The notes beneath the pieces are model-generated. The model ran no database searches, had not been told where the DNA came from, and saw only the letters and a list, made by a program, of their open reading frames with translations. Below are positions 8,501 through 16,921 of a stretch of DNA of 64,000 nt, piece after piece. The position numbers and the translations under genes are program-made. This DNA comes from a virus, in the IMG/VR virus record IMGVR_UViG_3300035070_002905, positions 108,111 through 172,110 of that record; one strand, given 5' to 3'. The first letter of the stretch is position 1. Each line of letters begins with the position of its first letter.

Positions 8501-10247
8501 CGCCACGTAGTTCCAGACGTTCCGGCGCACCGGTATCGCTAGATAGCGGTAGGTTAGTGTGCACTGCGATGTTGTTAACTGTTACTCGAGAGAAAACGAT
8601 ATGCAAATCAGTAGTTACTGCGCCATCATTCTCTGGAGTAGTCGAAACATTCCAGTAGGTCGTAGCCGCACCTGTATGCGCTTCAGTACCCTCTATAGGT
8701 GTCAACTTGGTTACGCCAGTCGTAGGATCTCCTGGGTATACACGAACATCACGTTCTGTACCGCCAGTAGTAACTTGACCATAGGTAACTTCTAAGACTT
8801 GGTTATGTGAAAGTCGGCTCGCAGGAATCACTAGTTCACATACGTCTGCCGTAGCTGCAGTCTCATCGCCGAACGAAGCCGAGAATAGACCGGCACCATT
8901 GCCGAACATCCTAGGGTATTGACGTCCTGCGGTAGTACGGAATTCCGCACCGATACCCATACCTTGAACTATATCGTTAGCGTGAGTACCTAGTAGCTCT
9001 CCGTTGACTAGACCTGTTTGTTGGTTAACTAGCGCAGCAGCTTCTGAAAAGGATGCACCCTTAAGAGCGGCCATGTGATATGCTGAGTTATCCACTAGTT
9101 GTAGATCGAAGATACCTTGACGCTGTACGATGATATGGATATCGCCAGCAACGCCGTCCGGGCGCTCTAGATCCCATACTGTAGTAGCCTGGCTACCGCG
9201 AAGAACGAACTCGTTACCTAGAATAGGGTCGATTTCCACACCTAGGTTAACCGGGTTGCCGTCGTATACGCGGAACATTCGAGTTCCAATAGTTGACGAA
9301 CGAGTGAACCTAGCAGTTAACGCCTTGCCACGTACTGATTCTGCAGGAAGTACTAATTCTATACACGCTCCGGCACCAGTCTCATCTATCTCACTGTTTC
9401 TCCACAGCATGAAGCTGTTATTAGACTGAGATACGATCGGCATGATACGTGAGTTATCAGTAGCCCAGAACGCATCGATACCTAGAGTACGTCGAACAAT
9501 CTCATCGGCTTGTGCTTTAGTTAACGTAGCACCTGAGGTAAGACCATCACGTACGAAGATCTCTTCTACTACCGGCTGGAATGCAGCATCGCCGTCGAGA
9601 TTAAGATTCTGGATAGCTGATGCATCTAAGCGAGCAGTACCAGTAAGTTCTTCCAGACGATCACGGATTGTAGTACCGCGTGCGTTGTTACGTACAGACA
9701 GTTCCTGCCATCGTGCCGTATTGAAGGCTTCCGGCGTAGTTACTGGATCGATACACAGGTATTCACGGGCAGACGTAGTCTCCCATACCGTAGCACCGAG
9801 TACGTACGTAGATGAAGCACTGTAGTCTGCCGAACGAGCTGCGCCGCGTAGCGCTACGATCTCTTCCGGTAGAACGCTAAGTGCTTCTACTCGAGTGTTA
9901 ATAGACTCTAGCGATAGATCCTGCCATTTAGCCGAGTCGAATGCTTCTGCCACGGTAACCGCAGTAGTACAGACATAGTGTACTGAGTTAAAGGTTACTA
10001 GATCATCTAGTGCGTATGTTGCGGTGGCATCATACAGTGAAGCAGAGTTGCTCCCGATGACGCTGTGTACGGTTGATTGTAGGAATCGTCCGTTAGAGAG
10101 AGTGATCTCGCCACCCGTACCATTACATAGGTACGATAGACCGGTCTCAGTGATAAACGTGAATTCGCCTAGCCTAATCGGTAGGGCAATCGCTGCCGCT
10201 ACAGTATCTGCCTGTAGACGTCTCACTTGTTGTTGGTTATAGCTCAC
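5580..10247 (-). CDS. giant multi-repeat tail fibre protein
   Basis: 1555 aa starting with GTG at 10247 behind AGGAG. The N-terminus (NQQQVRRLQ ... GEFTFITETGLSYLC ... LSNGRFL) is homologous to that of the 1348-aa protein upstream, so it is probably the virion-attachment domain. Six 40-residue modules of the form (Y/F)(D/S)xxxxYxxGxxVxxxxxxYxxxxxxxxGxFxxxxWxxxS lie near residues 72-113, 140-183, 585-627, 658-698, 722-762 and 786-828; they resemble type-3 chitin/carbohydrate-binding modules. A domain of about 390 residues occurs twice (encoded by 8520-9680 and 5960-7140). The linker IRDxLExLTGxxRLxxSAI occurs three times. The last 80 residues are a distinct beta-rich tip. The likely role is host-surface recognition. 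Confidence 0.8.
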   Translation of the reverse strand: MSYNQQQVRRLQADTVAAAIALPIRLGEFTFITETGLSYLCNGTGGEITLSNGRFLQSTVHSVIGSNSASLYDATATYALDDLVTFNSVHYVCTTAVTVAEAFDSAKWQDLSLESINTRVEALSVLPEEIVALRGAARSADYSASSTYVLGATVWETTSAREYLCIDPVTTPEAFNTARWQELSVRNNARGTTIRDRLEELTGTARLDASAIQNLNLDGDAAFQPVVEEIFVRDGLTSGATLTKAQADEIVRRTLGIDAFWATDNSRIMPIVSQSNNSFMLWRNSEIDETGAGACIELVLPAESVRGKALTARFTRSSTIGTRMFRVYDGNPVNLGVEIDPILGNEFVLRGSQATTVWDLERPDGVAGDIHIIVQRQGIFDLQLVDNSAYHMAALKGASFSEAAALVNQQTGLVNGELLGTHANDIVQGMGIGAEFRTTAGRQYPRMFGNGAGLFSASFGDETAATADVCELVIPASRLSHNQVLEVTYGQVTTGGTERDVRVYPGDPTTGVTKLTPIEGTEAHTGAATTYWNVSTTPENDGAVTTDLHIVFSRVTVNNIAVHTNLPLSSDTGAPERLELRGGARPTEFSATQAYSAGDSVYRTADNRTFIAREDLTAGPWDAANWYEASTLSNAALVLETSVGISDAHEQLRGQAVAADFDSTATYAIDDSCVFGNRLYHAIAAVLPGNFDASEWQVISIVDNEGRIDTAEVDIEALRGAARPADFDSTATYTAGTYVIYLSRLYKARTGVAAGAWDVAEWQIVSAITNENRIEAVEGDIVSLRGAAAYNVFNIANNYAIGAYVSHLGRDYVAIATVTAGAFNAADWEELSLQAINNRLGFTPLELIDDIESVAEANRLESWAVQNVFSKYAKHAKTIADRDSIADDEALSVAQSTEILRTFGVGVTTARTALAYYDDADSWGVYAPSGGQDPTDAGHAYSEVIFTGKDLTGGSYITFFISDIVSGLTRELRVFNGDATASGTEILPVVGTNSGATAHAVTYQVPANSADIYVYLGRQILLDVEFHTSLGQSTGTQIRDELEALTGTDRLDSSAIQNLNIDGTGTFQNVFREIAVRDAIPTGTTLTKAQGDELLERTLVPGTAWRDTNSRIMPFASLTAGSWWFWLNSSVDETGDGAVAEFIIPAQEARGKVLQARFARGSATGDRHFRVYRGDPTSGGVVVDPVYGQESNVYGALQTVVWNLDSALVATDDYHVVVQRQGVYDLQVVSNAPFMASDIRGSGFGSAALKIFEDFGVTNGIPLNTLADDMVEGLGVSASFRRDAGRSFPLGFGSGAGFFTNVFADETSASADVCELVVPAGALTHNMVLEIRYGQVTSSGTDRDIRVYEGNPVGGGATKIDPVVGTEAHTNTDTTYWTVSTTPGAGGLVTNDLHIVFARVAVTNIKFHADVPVGSDTGIQIRDKLEALTGTERLNVSAIEGASTDIITVVHPNHPFTQQQLLARGAGANWAPADASSMAPATGFVCEVVDIGTYRVQSSGICTITGHGYTTGQYYWLNSAGTFTSAQPVSGLIQEVFQVIDDDTILIGIGQPYLI

Positions 10248-10296
10248 AGTAATCTCCTATCTATGGTACGCATGCGCGCTAATTAATGTGCTTACG

Positions 10297-10305
10297 TATA
10301 TTTTA
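10297..10305 (-). promoter_or_regulatory. late-type promoter motif TAAAATATA
   Basis: Minus-strand TAAAATATA lies about 50 bp upstream of the 1555-aa fibre start and just after the terminator of the preceding gene. It is one of eight copies of this motif found at gene starts in the window. No -35 element is obvious. Confidence 0.6.
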
Positions 10306-10307
10306 GA

Positions 10308-10334
10308 CAAAAAGAAAGGGCCCGAAGGCCCTTC
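10308..10334 (-). terminator. Rho-independent terminator with UUCG loop
   Basis: Minus strand GAAGGGCC-TTCG-GGCCCTTTC followed by TTTTTG directly after the 1348-aa gene. The stem is 7-8 bp and the loop is a UUCG tetraloop. It separates the first and second giant fibre genes into different transcription units. Confidence 0.85.
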
Positions 10335-10335
10335 A

Positions 10336-13300
10336 TTAGGTTGGTCTGATGACGTCGAGGAAATCCTCGTTAGCCACTGAATCGTATACAATACGAATCG
10401 CCGTGTCTGACACTCGGAATACTTCAGTGCCGTGTCGCAGGTGCGCTCCGTTGAACTGGAACCCTGCACGAGTATACTCGTCTGCAGTCATGTTAGGGAT
10501 CGCCCAGCTAGCTCCTGCCGCTACCGTAGCTGTGTACTCGGTAGAAATATCGAAGTTAACTGTAGGGACATCGCCGTTACGCTGTACTACCGTATAGATT
10601 CCACTGCCTGTATGGACAACCTTACCTACGATGTACGAGTCACGTGGTACCGGAAGATCCTCTACGATGTACGCCTGCATCTGCTCTGAAGTCATCGGCT
10701 CACCGATATACTTCATCAACGCGATGTTAGGACTATCGGAGCGAGCGATCAGAGTATCCACTACGTACGAGTTAGCCGGTACAGTCGCCAGGGCATCATC
10801 CGATGCATCCCAGTACTGGTTACCTGTAGCGGAGCCGCCTGGACCCCACTGGTAATCCGTAACGAAGGTACGAGCCAGCTCTGCGAAGCTAGTTCCGGCT
10901 ACTGGAATCAGAACCTCCAGATCTACCGTAGCGTCTGCCGCCGTGTTGTACTGACGTAGAGACTCTGCAATCACTCGACCGGTACGAACTGATAGGTTCT
11001 GTACGTTACGTGCAATGCTTCGGCCTACGACGACCGGAAGTCGTGTTAGATACTCGTTAAGAGTACCATCACCGAAGAACGGTCCGATTACGTTAGTAGT
11101 CAGAGTAGATCCCGCTATGCGAATCTCACCTACTAGTACGATCTGCGCTAGCTCTGCATCTGTGAATAGTCGTTCCTCGCCCAGTAGGAAGTTAGAACGT
11201 TTAATCACGATGTCGATGCTAGGAGAAGTAGTAGAATTAACTACTGTGTATCGTCCGGTGGGTGCTGTAAATGTACCTACTGGACATATACCGACTACTG
11301 CGTGCTGATCTGTAGCGACCATTCCATGAGCAATACCCGTCTCACCTGCGTACGATAGGTCTGTAGCGAATAGCTTAGCCTCGATCGCCGACATAGCGAA
11401 TGTCGTAATAGGACTCTCCAGCGTAATCGTCACTGCTCGATCATAACGTAGGCCGTAGTCTCCTACCGGAGTAACCTCCGTCTGAATCTTAGCGTTCAGC
11501 TCTGTCACCGCCGCCTGTAGCTCAGTCGCTACGATAGGGTTAGGTGAAGTATCCTGTGCAGGATCGTAACTAACATCTGCCGCCGTAATAGGAGGAAGAC
11601 TAATAGCACCTGAACCCGCAGCCGTAATATCGATCACCGCGTAGCTCACTACATCGGTATCGTCTACGTTGTGCGGAATGACCTGTAGTACAGTACTCCC
11701 GTCGAACGTACCCGTTACACTAGCACCACCGTTGATTAGCGATAGGACATCGGTAGGGTTACGTCGGATTATGTAGCTACCCTCGCCGAGTAACTTAACT
11801 GTAACCGTTGCAGAGTCAGGGACGTCTGCTTCTGTTACCGCGTTAAGGATAGGCGTTTCGAATACCCAGTCACGTACACCATCTGCGATGAAGATCGTAT
11901 TCTGAACGATATCCTCAATGGTAACATACACTGTCGGTAACGATGTGAACACCGTGAACAACCAGTCTGACAGGTAGACATTCGATAGGTTGGCTACTTC
12001 GCCTGTATCGAAACGGTTCTCTGAGACTGAACCGGTATACGGTTGGACCCAATTAGATACTATAGCCGACTGAGCATCTGCTGCAGTAGGAGGAGTTACT
12101 GTAAGGGTCATTACACCCCAGTTATTACCAGCCTTAGGAGCGATCTCTACTCGGACATCAAAGTAATCTACTACACCGGTGAAGGTGAATACCGTAGAAC
12201 CCATGGTGAATACAGTATCGCTGCCGACAACCTCTACGTCGATCAGTAGCTGACCTGCCGTATTAGGTACCGGAGAGTCTACTGCCGTCCAGCAAGACTG
12301 AAGACGAGCTTTACCTGATGCTAACTTGAAGTTATAGTCGATCACGTTACCGTTATCGAATACTACCGCCAGATTCTCCAGTGACATCGGACGGGTTAGA
12401 CCTGTCTGAGCAGTCGCTGAGGTATCTTCACATTGTAGTACGTTGCGTCCTGACTCGACTACCAGAGAAGGAGTACCTACCTCGGTCCAGCCTTGCAGTG
12501 TTGCATCACCGTTATACAGGTTAGTATTGTACGTTACGCGTGCCGTAAGGTTACGAGAAGTATGGAACTGAGTCTGAGACGTCAGGTCTTCAAGTAGATC
12601 CGGTACGATTACCACTAGCTCGCTGCTACTAGTAAGTTCGTGCTCGTTAGAGACTGCTGCGTATGTCGTATCCCCACCTTTCTGTACTAGCGCCGCTGCA
12701 AGTCGGTATCCGTTTCTACCTGAAGTAGGTAGAGATAGGATAGGAATACCTGCGGATAGCTCTGAGGCCGTGTACAGGGTGTCGCCCTTAGTAAGCAGTA
12801 GATCTCGAGATGAACCAGGCTTCTGGTAAATCCACAGGTAATCTACTGAGAACATACCTTCCGGGATCAGAGCATGCTGTGCGTTCGTTTCGTCTGAGTC
12901 TGGTACAGTACCTAGGATGTTATAGTAACGCCCATCGGCCTGCAGAACCTCATCACGGTTATCATCATCCGGCCATAGTGCACGCACGGTAGGTGACGTA
13001 GCGCCTAGATAAGGTACGACCTGTCCATACGTAGTACGGATGAATCCCGAGGTGATGTTGTAAGTAACACCTGCACCTGGGATTACGTTAATACCGCTAA
13101 GGATCTCCGAGATTGTACCTTCTTTAATCTCCTCTGAACCGTTATCTGCAAGCCATATACTCTCGGTAATAGTATTAATATTACCTGAGTCCGCTAGTAC
13201 GTGTGCGAAGTCCATCGCCCAGGGTTCGTTACTAGTGAATGAAGGGTTCTCACCTTCATCGCCTGTAAGTACAACGATATCATAGCCAGAGTTATTGATG

Positions 13301-14382
13301 TTAACTATGTTATAAGCGTTAGTGAACGTAGAGATATCATATTGTTCACGGTTGCTTACGATAAATAAGTTCTGTACTTCAAAATCTCTCAGTTGAATCG
13401 TAGGGATCGCAGGGATTACGTGATGTTGTCCACGGTATGTATAGCTAAGCGTGTTAACTAGACTTACTGTCAACGGGCCGGTCTGAGCCATATATCCAGT
13501 AGGTCGTTGGTTATCGCCATTCGTATCGAAACCATAACCGCCTTCTACTGGAACAATCTGGTATGGATTCCATGAGTTAGCGGCAGTGCCTGCAGTAGAG
13601 AAGATCGTACCGGCAGCTACATAGGTCTTAGGGAATGGATACCCGACTAAACCTGCACTGTTGAACTGTACGCGCGTACCTGCAGCTACAAGCGGCTGAT
13701 CGAAAGTAAAACGATAAACCCTATAGCCTACACCGTCTGGGTAGCCTGTCTGCTGATTGAAGATCGAACGGTTAAGAATGATCGTACCAGCTGAAGGCAT
13801 AGTATCCACGATGAACGTGTTATTAGTACTTACCGGAAAGCTACCGTCTGCCGGCACTGTAGCCGAGACGTACAGCGCATCGCCTTCATTAAGCGTAATG
13901 CCTGGAATAGCAGAGTATTCTAGTTTGTAAGTACCGTTAACGTTACCATCAGTAGCAATCTGTAGGAAGCCCAAGTCTTCGTACGCAAAGTTCTCACCTA
14001 GGAACGACGGGTTGTACGGAGCGTAGTTCTCTGCATCTACCGTCGCCAGTAGACGGGTACCATCGTTAGCCTGCATTAGACTCTGCAGGATAGTCTCTAC
14101 GCTATCGTCAAATGGTACGTAGGGATCTGGCACTTCGCCACTATACGTGATGTTAGCCGCATCGCCGGGAGCACCGCCACCGGTGCCCGTAGAGATGTCA
14201 AATAGGAAGTTCCCATTGTCCAACTCAATATCCGCCACGTTAGTACGCGTAGTACGACAGATATACGGAGTGCTAGTATCCTGAAGGATAGCTAGTTCAC
14301 CTGCCTGTACATCTGTTAGTATGGCTGTGGCTGCATCAGCCAGCTGTAACCTACGCAGCTGGTCTTGATTAATTGTCTTCAT
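10336..14382 (-). CDS. giant tail fibre-type protein
   Basis: 1348 aa, ATG preceded by GAGGTG. Residues 1-60 (NQDQLRRLQ ... GELAILQDTSTPYIC ... LDNGNFLF) match the N-terminus of the 1555-aa fibre, supporting a common virion-anchoring domain. The rest is Thr/Val/Tyr-rich beta structure with low Cys and Lys. A segment near residue 880 (FIADGVRDWVFETP ... VTVKLLGEGSYIIRR) resembles repeats of phage proteins that bind other fibre chains. The C-terminus ends in a beta domain (VFRVSDTAIRIVYDS). No enzymatic motif is visible. It is the first of the three giant genes in transcription order and follows a small gene with a gap of only three bases. Confidence 0.75.
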   Translation of the reverse strand: MKTINQDQLRRLQLADAATAILTDVQAGELAILQDTSTPYICRTTRTNVADIELDNGNFLFDISTGTGGGAPGDAANITYSGEVPDPYVPFDDSVETILQSLMQANDGTRLLATVDAENYAPYNPSFLGENFAYEDLGFLQIATDGNVNGTYKLEYSAIPGITLNEGDALYVSATVPADGSFPVSTNNTFIVDTMPSAGTIILNRSIFNQQTGYPDGVGYRVYRFTFDQPLVAAGTRVQFNSAGLVGYPFPKTYVAAGTIFSTAGTAANSWNPYQIVPVEGGYGFDTNGDNQRPTGYMAQTGPLTVSLVNTLSYTYRGQHHVIPAIPTIQLRDFEVQNLFIVSNREQYDISTFTNAYNIVNINNSGYDIVVLTGDEGENPSFTSNEPWAMDFAHVLADSGNINTITESIWLADNGSEEIKEGTISEILSGINVIPGAGVTYNITSGFIRTTYGQVVPYLGATSPTVRALWPDDDNRDEVLQADGRYYNILGTVPDSDETNAQHALIPEGMFSVDYLWIYQKPGSSRDLLLTKGDTLYTASELSAGIPILSLPTSGRNGYRLAAALVQKGGDTTYAAVSNEHELTSSSELVVIVPDLLEDLTSQTQFHTSRNLTARVTYNTNLYNGDATLQGWTEVGTPSLVVESGRNVLQCEDTSATAQTGLTRPMSLENLAVVFDNGNVIDYNFKLASGKARLQSCWTAVDSPVPNTAGQLLIDVEVVGSDTVFTMGSTVFTFTGVVDYFDVRVEIAPKAGNNWGVMTLTVTPPTAADAQSAIVSNWVQPYTGSVSENRFDTGEVANLSNVYLSDWLFTVFTSLPTVYVTIEDIVQNTIFIADGVRDWVFETPILNAVTEADVPDSATVTVKLLGEGSYIIRRNPTDVLSLINGGASVTGTFDGSTVLQVIPHNVDDTDVVSYAVIDITAAGSGAISLPPITAADVSYDPAQDTSPNPIVATELQAAVTELNAKIQTEVTPVGDYGLRYDRAVTITLESPITTFAMSAIEAKLFATDLSYAGETGIAHGMVATDQHAVVGICPVGTFTAPTGRYTVVNSTTSPSIDIVIKRSNFLLGEERLFTDAELAQIVLVGEIRIAGSTLTTNVIGPFFGDGTLNEYLTRLPVVVGRSIARNVQNLSVRTGRVIAESLRQYNTAADATVDLEVLIPVAGTSFAELARTFVTDYQWGPGGSATGNQYWDASDDALATVPANSYVVDTLIARSDSPNIALMKYIGEPMTSEQMQAYIVEDLPVPRDSYIVGKVVHTGSGIYTVVQRNGDVPTVNFDISTEYTATVAAGASWAIPNMTADEYTRAGFQFNGAHLRHGTEVFRVSDTAIRIVYDSVANEDFLDVIRPT

Positions 14383-14385
14383 GTA

Positions 14386-14850
14386 TTACACCTCTAAATC
14401 TTGACGTCTCTCACGAGAAGCATTAGCATCGGTATCTTCCACGTTGAACTTGAACTTAGATACGCCGTTCTGATCGTACATAGTAAGCAGGTTCGTACGC
14501 TTATCCCAATACCAACTACCCATTGTAGCAGTCTTGATATCGTTAAGTTCATCAATAATCTGCGCATAGATTGGATCTATGATAGCAGTCGGAGAATAAT
14601 CAGTCATAATCTCCAGGACGTCATCACCGTCAGGTACGCCGTTAGGGTACTGTGTAAGATCTAGGGTTACTCGATGATAATTATTTGGATCGTTCGGGTC
14701 TGTATTACTAACTGTATAGTCGGTAATGCGAACCAGTTTGATCCCGTTAAGATAGATCGTTTCTGCGTCTTTAGAAAACGGGTTGACATCGAAGGCGTTC
14801 TTACCTACTGCATCATCTCCCGTAAAGACTTCTGAATATCCGTAAGCCAT
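14386..14850 (-). CDS. small tail/fibre-associated structural protein
   Basis: 154 aa. The segment ETIYLNGIKLVRITDYTVS and the following YHRVTLDLTQYPNGVPDGDDVLEIMTD are of a type seen in small phage proteins next to fibre genes. The C-terminal third (TATMGSWYWDKRTNLLTMYD ... KFKFNVEDTD) looks like the end of a fibre-connector. It abuts the 1348-aa fibre gene (3-bp gap) and overlaps the upstream gene by one base at TAATG, indicating translational coupling. The specific role is unknown. Confidence 0.5.
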   Translation of the reverse strand: MAYGYSEVFTGDDAVGKNAFDVNPFSKDAETIYLNGIKLVRITDYTVSNTDPNDPNNYHRVTLDLTQYPNGVPDGDDVLEIMTDYSPTAIIDPIYAQIIDELNDIKTATMGSWYWDKRTNLLTMYDQNGVSKFKFNVEDTDANASRERRQDLEV

Positions 14851-15335
14851 TACGCGGTACCTCCCGTCTTGTACATAGCCCTGATGTATAGGTCTGCAGC
14901 CTTAGTCCTTTGGTTCGTAACGAATGGACGACCTGCGTACTCGCTAAGACATGTATGGAATGCCTCGCCGTGCCCCTCATTATCTAGGACGTAGCCAGTT
15001 ACTTCACGTAGCATATCATTCTGAGGTACATTCGCTTTACCGAGGATCTTCCATGCTTCCTGAAAGGCGAACGCCAGCTCTAGTGAAGTAGGGATATCAG
15101 TATAGTGAGCGTCGGGGGTGTTGTTATTAGCCACCTCTACGAAGCGCAGGAAGTACTCTGCATCACCTAGGACTAAGTCAGGGTGTTCCTGTAGTGCCTT
15201 GAGCATTACAATCTGAACTACCGATAGCTCGTCGAAGCGAGCACCTAACTCTAGGCTAATTGTTTCTAACTCTAAAAAGTGCCAGTCAGGACCGAGTGTC
15301 TTGTCTAGCGATTCATCTAATTTACTTAATAGCAT
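14850..15335 (-). CDS. hypothetical virion-region protein
   Basis: 161 aa, acidic, mostly helical, not recognised. The sequence contains FLELETISLELGARFDELS and LELAFAFQEAWKILGKA but no catalytic motif, signal peptide or membrane segment. It sits between two head-type proteins and the fibre genes in a tightly packed minus-strand operon, so a structural, assembly or chaperone role for the fibres is possible. Confidence 0.45.
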   Translation of the reverse strand: MLLSKLDESLDKTLGPDWHFLELETISLELGARFDELSVVQIVMLKALQEHPDLVLGDAEYFLRFVEVANNNTPDAHYTDIPTSLELAFAFQEAWKILGKANVPQNDMLREVTGYVLDNEGHGEAFHTCLSEYAGRPFVTNQRTKAADLYIRAMYKTGGTA

Positions 15336-15344
15336 CGTATTCTC

Positions 15345-16196
15345 CTATACCAGACTCTCTAGTACCTGTAGCTCTCCTAGAGGTAGTGCCTCGATGGCGT
15401 CCTTCATTTGGTGGGCTTCTTTAAGTAGCTGGCCGATATCATCACCTAGTGCAGCGCCTGCAGCCTCTGCGACTTTGATTAAGCTCTCAGCCGGTACGCT
15501 CTTCTTGTGTAGCTTAATAGAGCATGCTGCCTGCTTAACCATGAAGCAATCTTTATAGAATGACGGGCCGAAATAGTTAGCCGACTTCTCTAGTCCGCGG
15601 ATGGTATTGTAAATGGCACGGTTATCTTCTACGCTAAGCTTCTCGGGATCGGTAGATGCAACTACCTGAGCGATCTTAGTGAACTCATCCTCGCCGGTAA
15701 TATCTGCACGATGCTTGAGTGCTTCTACTGCAGCGATCTTACTCATAGTACCTGCGCCCGCGAAGATCTTGATGATATCTGAATCGACCATGCTAGAGTA
15801 GTTATCCACTAGACTCTCACACGCCGATGCGATCTTATCCATATCAGGTCGTACCTGGGCTAGCTGAGTATGAATGAACCCCTCTGCCTGTGCAACCTTA
15901 TCGCCTAGCTCTTGGACGCCTGCCTGACGTACCTGAGCGGCTTTAATCATCTTGCTAGTCATATCGGCTACAACACCGCGTACTTCGTATAGGTCTACTG
16001 CTTTATCAACTCGAGGGATTGCATCATAATCACCTGGACGGTGTGCGATCTTCTCAAGGTATGCCAGCTCTAGTGCGCTGACGATCGTGTGGTCTTTGCT
16101 GTCTGTCTCATAGTTACCTTCCAGTGCGGCCTGTTTGACCATCTCATTAACTTCTGGAAGAAGCTCTGCTACTTGACGAATAGTATGTAAAGGCAT
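15345..16196 (-). CDS. helical virion-type protein with ten hydrophobic-x-K-x-A motifs
   Basis: 283 aa, almost entirely helical. Its most striking property is about ten copies of a short motif: MVKQA, LEKIA, MIKAA, MDKIA, MSKIA, FTKIA, LEKSA, MVKQA, LIKVA and LLKEA. The same motif is frequent in the head proteins at 30922-35676. A stretch MIKAAQ...KVAQAEGFI (residues about 85-110) closely resembles MVKAAQ...KVVQAEGFI in the 334-aa head-region protein at 34672, so the two may share ancestry. If the motif is a prohead protease site, this protein would be processed many times, as internal head proteins are. No enzymatic motif was seen. Confidence 0.5.
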   Translation of the reverse strand: MPLHTIRQVAELLPEVNEMVKQAALEGNYETDSKDHTIVSALELAYLEKIAHRPGDYDAIPRVDKAVDLYEVRGVVADMTSKMIKAAQVRQAGVQELGDKVAQAEGFIHTQLAQVRPDMDKIASACESLVDNYSSMVDSDIIKIFAGAGTMSKIAAVEALKHRADITGEDEFTKIAQVVASTDPEKLSVEDNRAIYNTIRGLEKSANYFGPSFYKDCFMVKQAACSIKLHKKSVPAESLIKVAEAAGAALGDDIGQLLKEAHQMKDAIEALPLGELQVLESLV

Positions 16197-16207
16197 ATAA
16201 TGCTCCT

Positions 16208-16720
16208 TTAAACGGGTAGGCCGGCCATTTGGCGGGCTCTTTGTAAAATTGTTGGGTCTTCAACTGGATCACTTGGAATACCCTGTAGCATCAGCATATC
16301 AGCTGCAATCTCAGGTTCCGTATGCGAGGCTACTCGATTTATTCGAGAGGTTACATCCAGTGCGTGTTTTTGTTTAGATCTGTCAGCAATGATTTTAGCG
16401 ATTGTCGCACCAGCACCTACGATACCGCCTGCTATGGCCATAGTCTTGTTGCTTGCTGATGTCCCCTTGGCTGCTGCCATAACGTTGGTCATTAGCGCTG
16501 CGCCTACAGCACCTTTAGCTCCAGCGCCTAGTGCGCCTCGGGCTTTATCTGCCAGACTGGTCTCGGGTACCGAGAGCTTTCCGCTGGCGTCCATAATAGT
16601 TTCTCGTTGACCTTGCTGATCCATGCTACGAAAGTACGGGCTGTTTAACTGAACTGCCGGCGATACTCCACGCGATGTATTTGCGATAAGTGCACGAGAT
16701 ACATTTGCAAGTTTTTCCAT
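16208..16720 (-). CDS. virion-type protein with Gly/Ala-rich hydrophobic helices
   Basis: 170 aa. It begins MEKLANVS, an N-terminal example of the K-x-A motif found in head proteins. Residues about 63-113 form two glycine/alanine-rich hydrophobic helices (GAGAKGAVGAALM and AIAGGIVGAGATIAKII) that could insert in a membrane or line a channel. The C-terminus is polar (PSDPVEDPTILQRARQM). It is the first gene of the leftmost minus-strand block, directly behind a late-type promoter. An internal virion protein released during DNA entry is one possibility; this is inference. Confidence 0.45.
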   Translation of the reverse strand: MEKLANVSRALIANTSRGVSPAVQLNSPYFRSMDQQGQRETIMDASGKLSVPETSLADKARGALGAGAKGAVGAALMTNVMAAAKGTSASNKTMAIAGGIVGAGATIAKIIADRSKQKHALDVTSRINRVASHTEPEIAADMLMLQGIPSDPVEDPTILQRARQMAGLPV

Positions 16721-16737
16721 AATGATCTCCTCTGTCT

Positions 16738-16766
16738 TTCAATATTTTAGGGTATTGGGTTATAAG
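16738..16766 (+). promoter_or_regulatory. sigma-70-like early promoter
   Basis: TTCAAT (16738-16743), 17-bp spacer, TATAAG (16761-16766), matching six other promoters in this window. It precedes the plus-strand accessory operon. Unlike the others I see no clear stem-loop just downstream. Confidence 0.65.
16741..16749 (-). promoter_or_regulatory. late-type promoter motif TAAAATATT
   Basis: Minus-strand TAAAATATT lies 21 bp upstream of the 16720 start codon, leaving just enough room for the GAGGAG ribosome site. It overlaps the -35 region of the divergent plus-strand promoter at 16738-16766. Confidence 0.6.
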
Positions 16767-16801
16767 AGAAGTATAGGACAATCATTTTACCGGAGAACGA
16801 A

Positions 16802-16921
16802 ATGAACTCATTCATCGCACGACTAAAGAATCTTAACCTGCCGCAATTCCTGTTAGTAGTCTACCTGGCTGCTACGACAGTTATTGGGTCAGTATTTGCA
16901 ATCGGCACCTTCAAGGAGTAA
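16802..16921 (+). CDS. 39-aa single-pass membrane peptide
   Basis: ATG at 16802 has CCGGAGAACGAA upstream. The product is MNSFIARLKNLNLPQFLLVV... with one hydrophobic helix (about residues 15-34) preceded by a positively charged N-terminus, then a short KE tail. It is the first gene behind the early-type promoter and lies three bases before the next start codon. Function unknown; small phage membrane peptides of this kind often modify host membrane functions, but nothing here shows that. Confidence 0.55.
   Translation: MNSFIARLKNLNLPQFLLVVYLAATTVIGSVFAIGTFKE

Noticed and set aside
9442-9825. 127-codon plus-strand open frame inside the giant fibre gene
   Set aside because: Complementary-frame artefact of a large minus-strand gene with low stop frequency; the product is a Ser/Arg-rich shadow.
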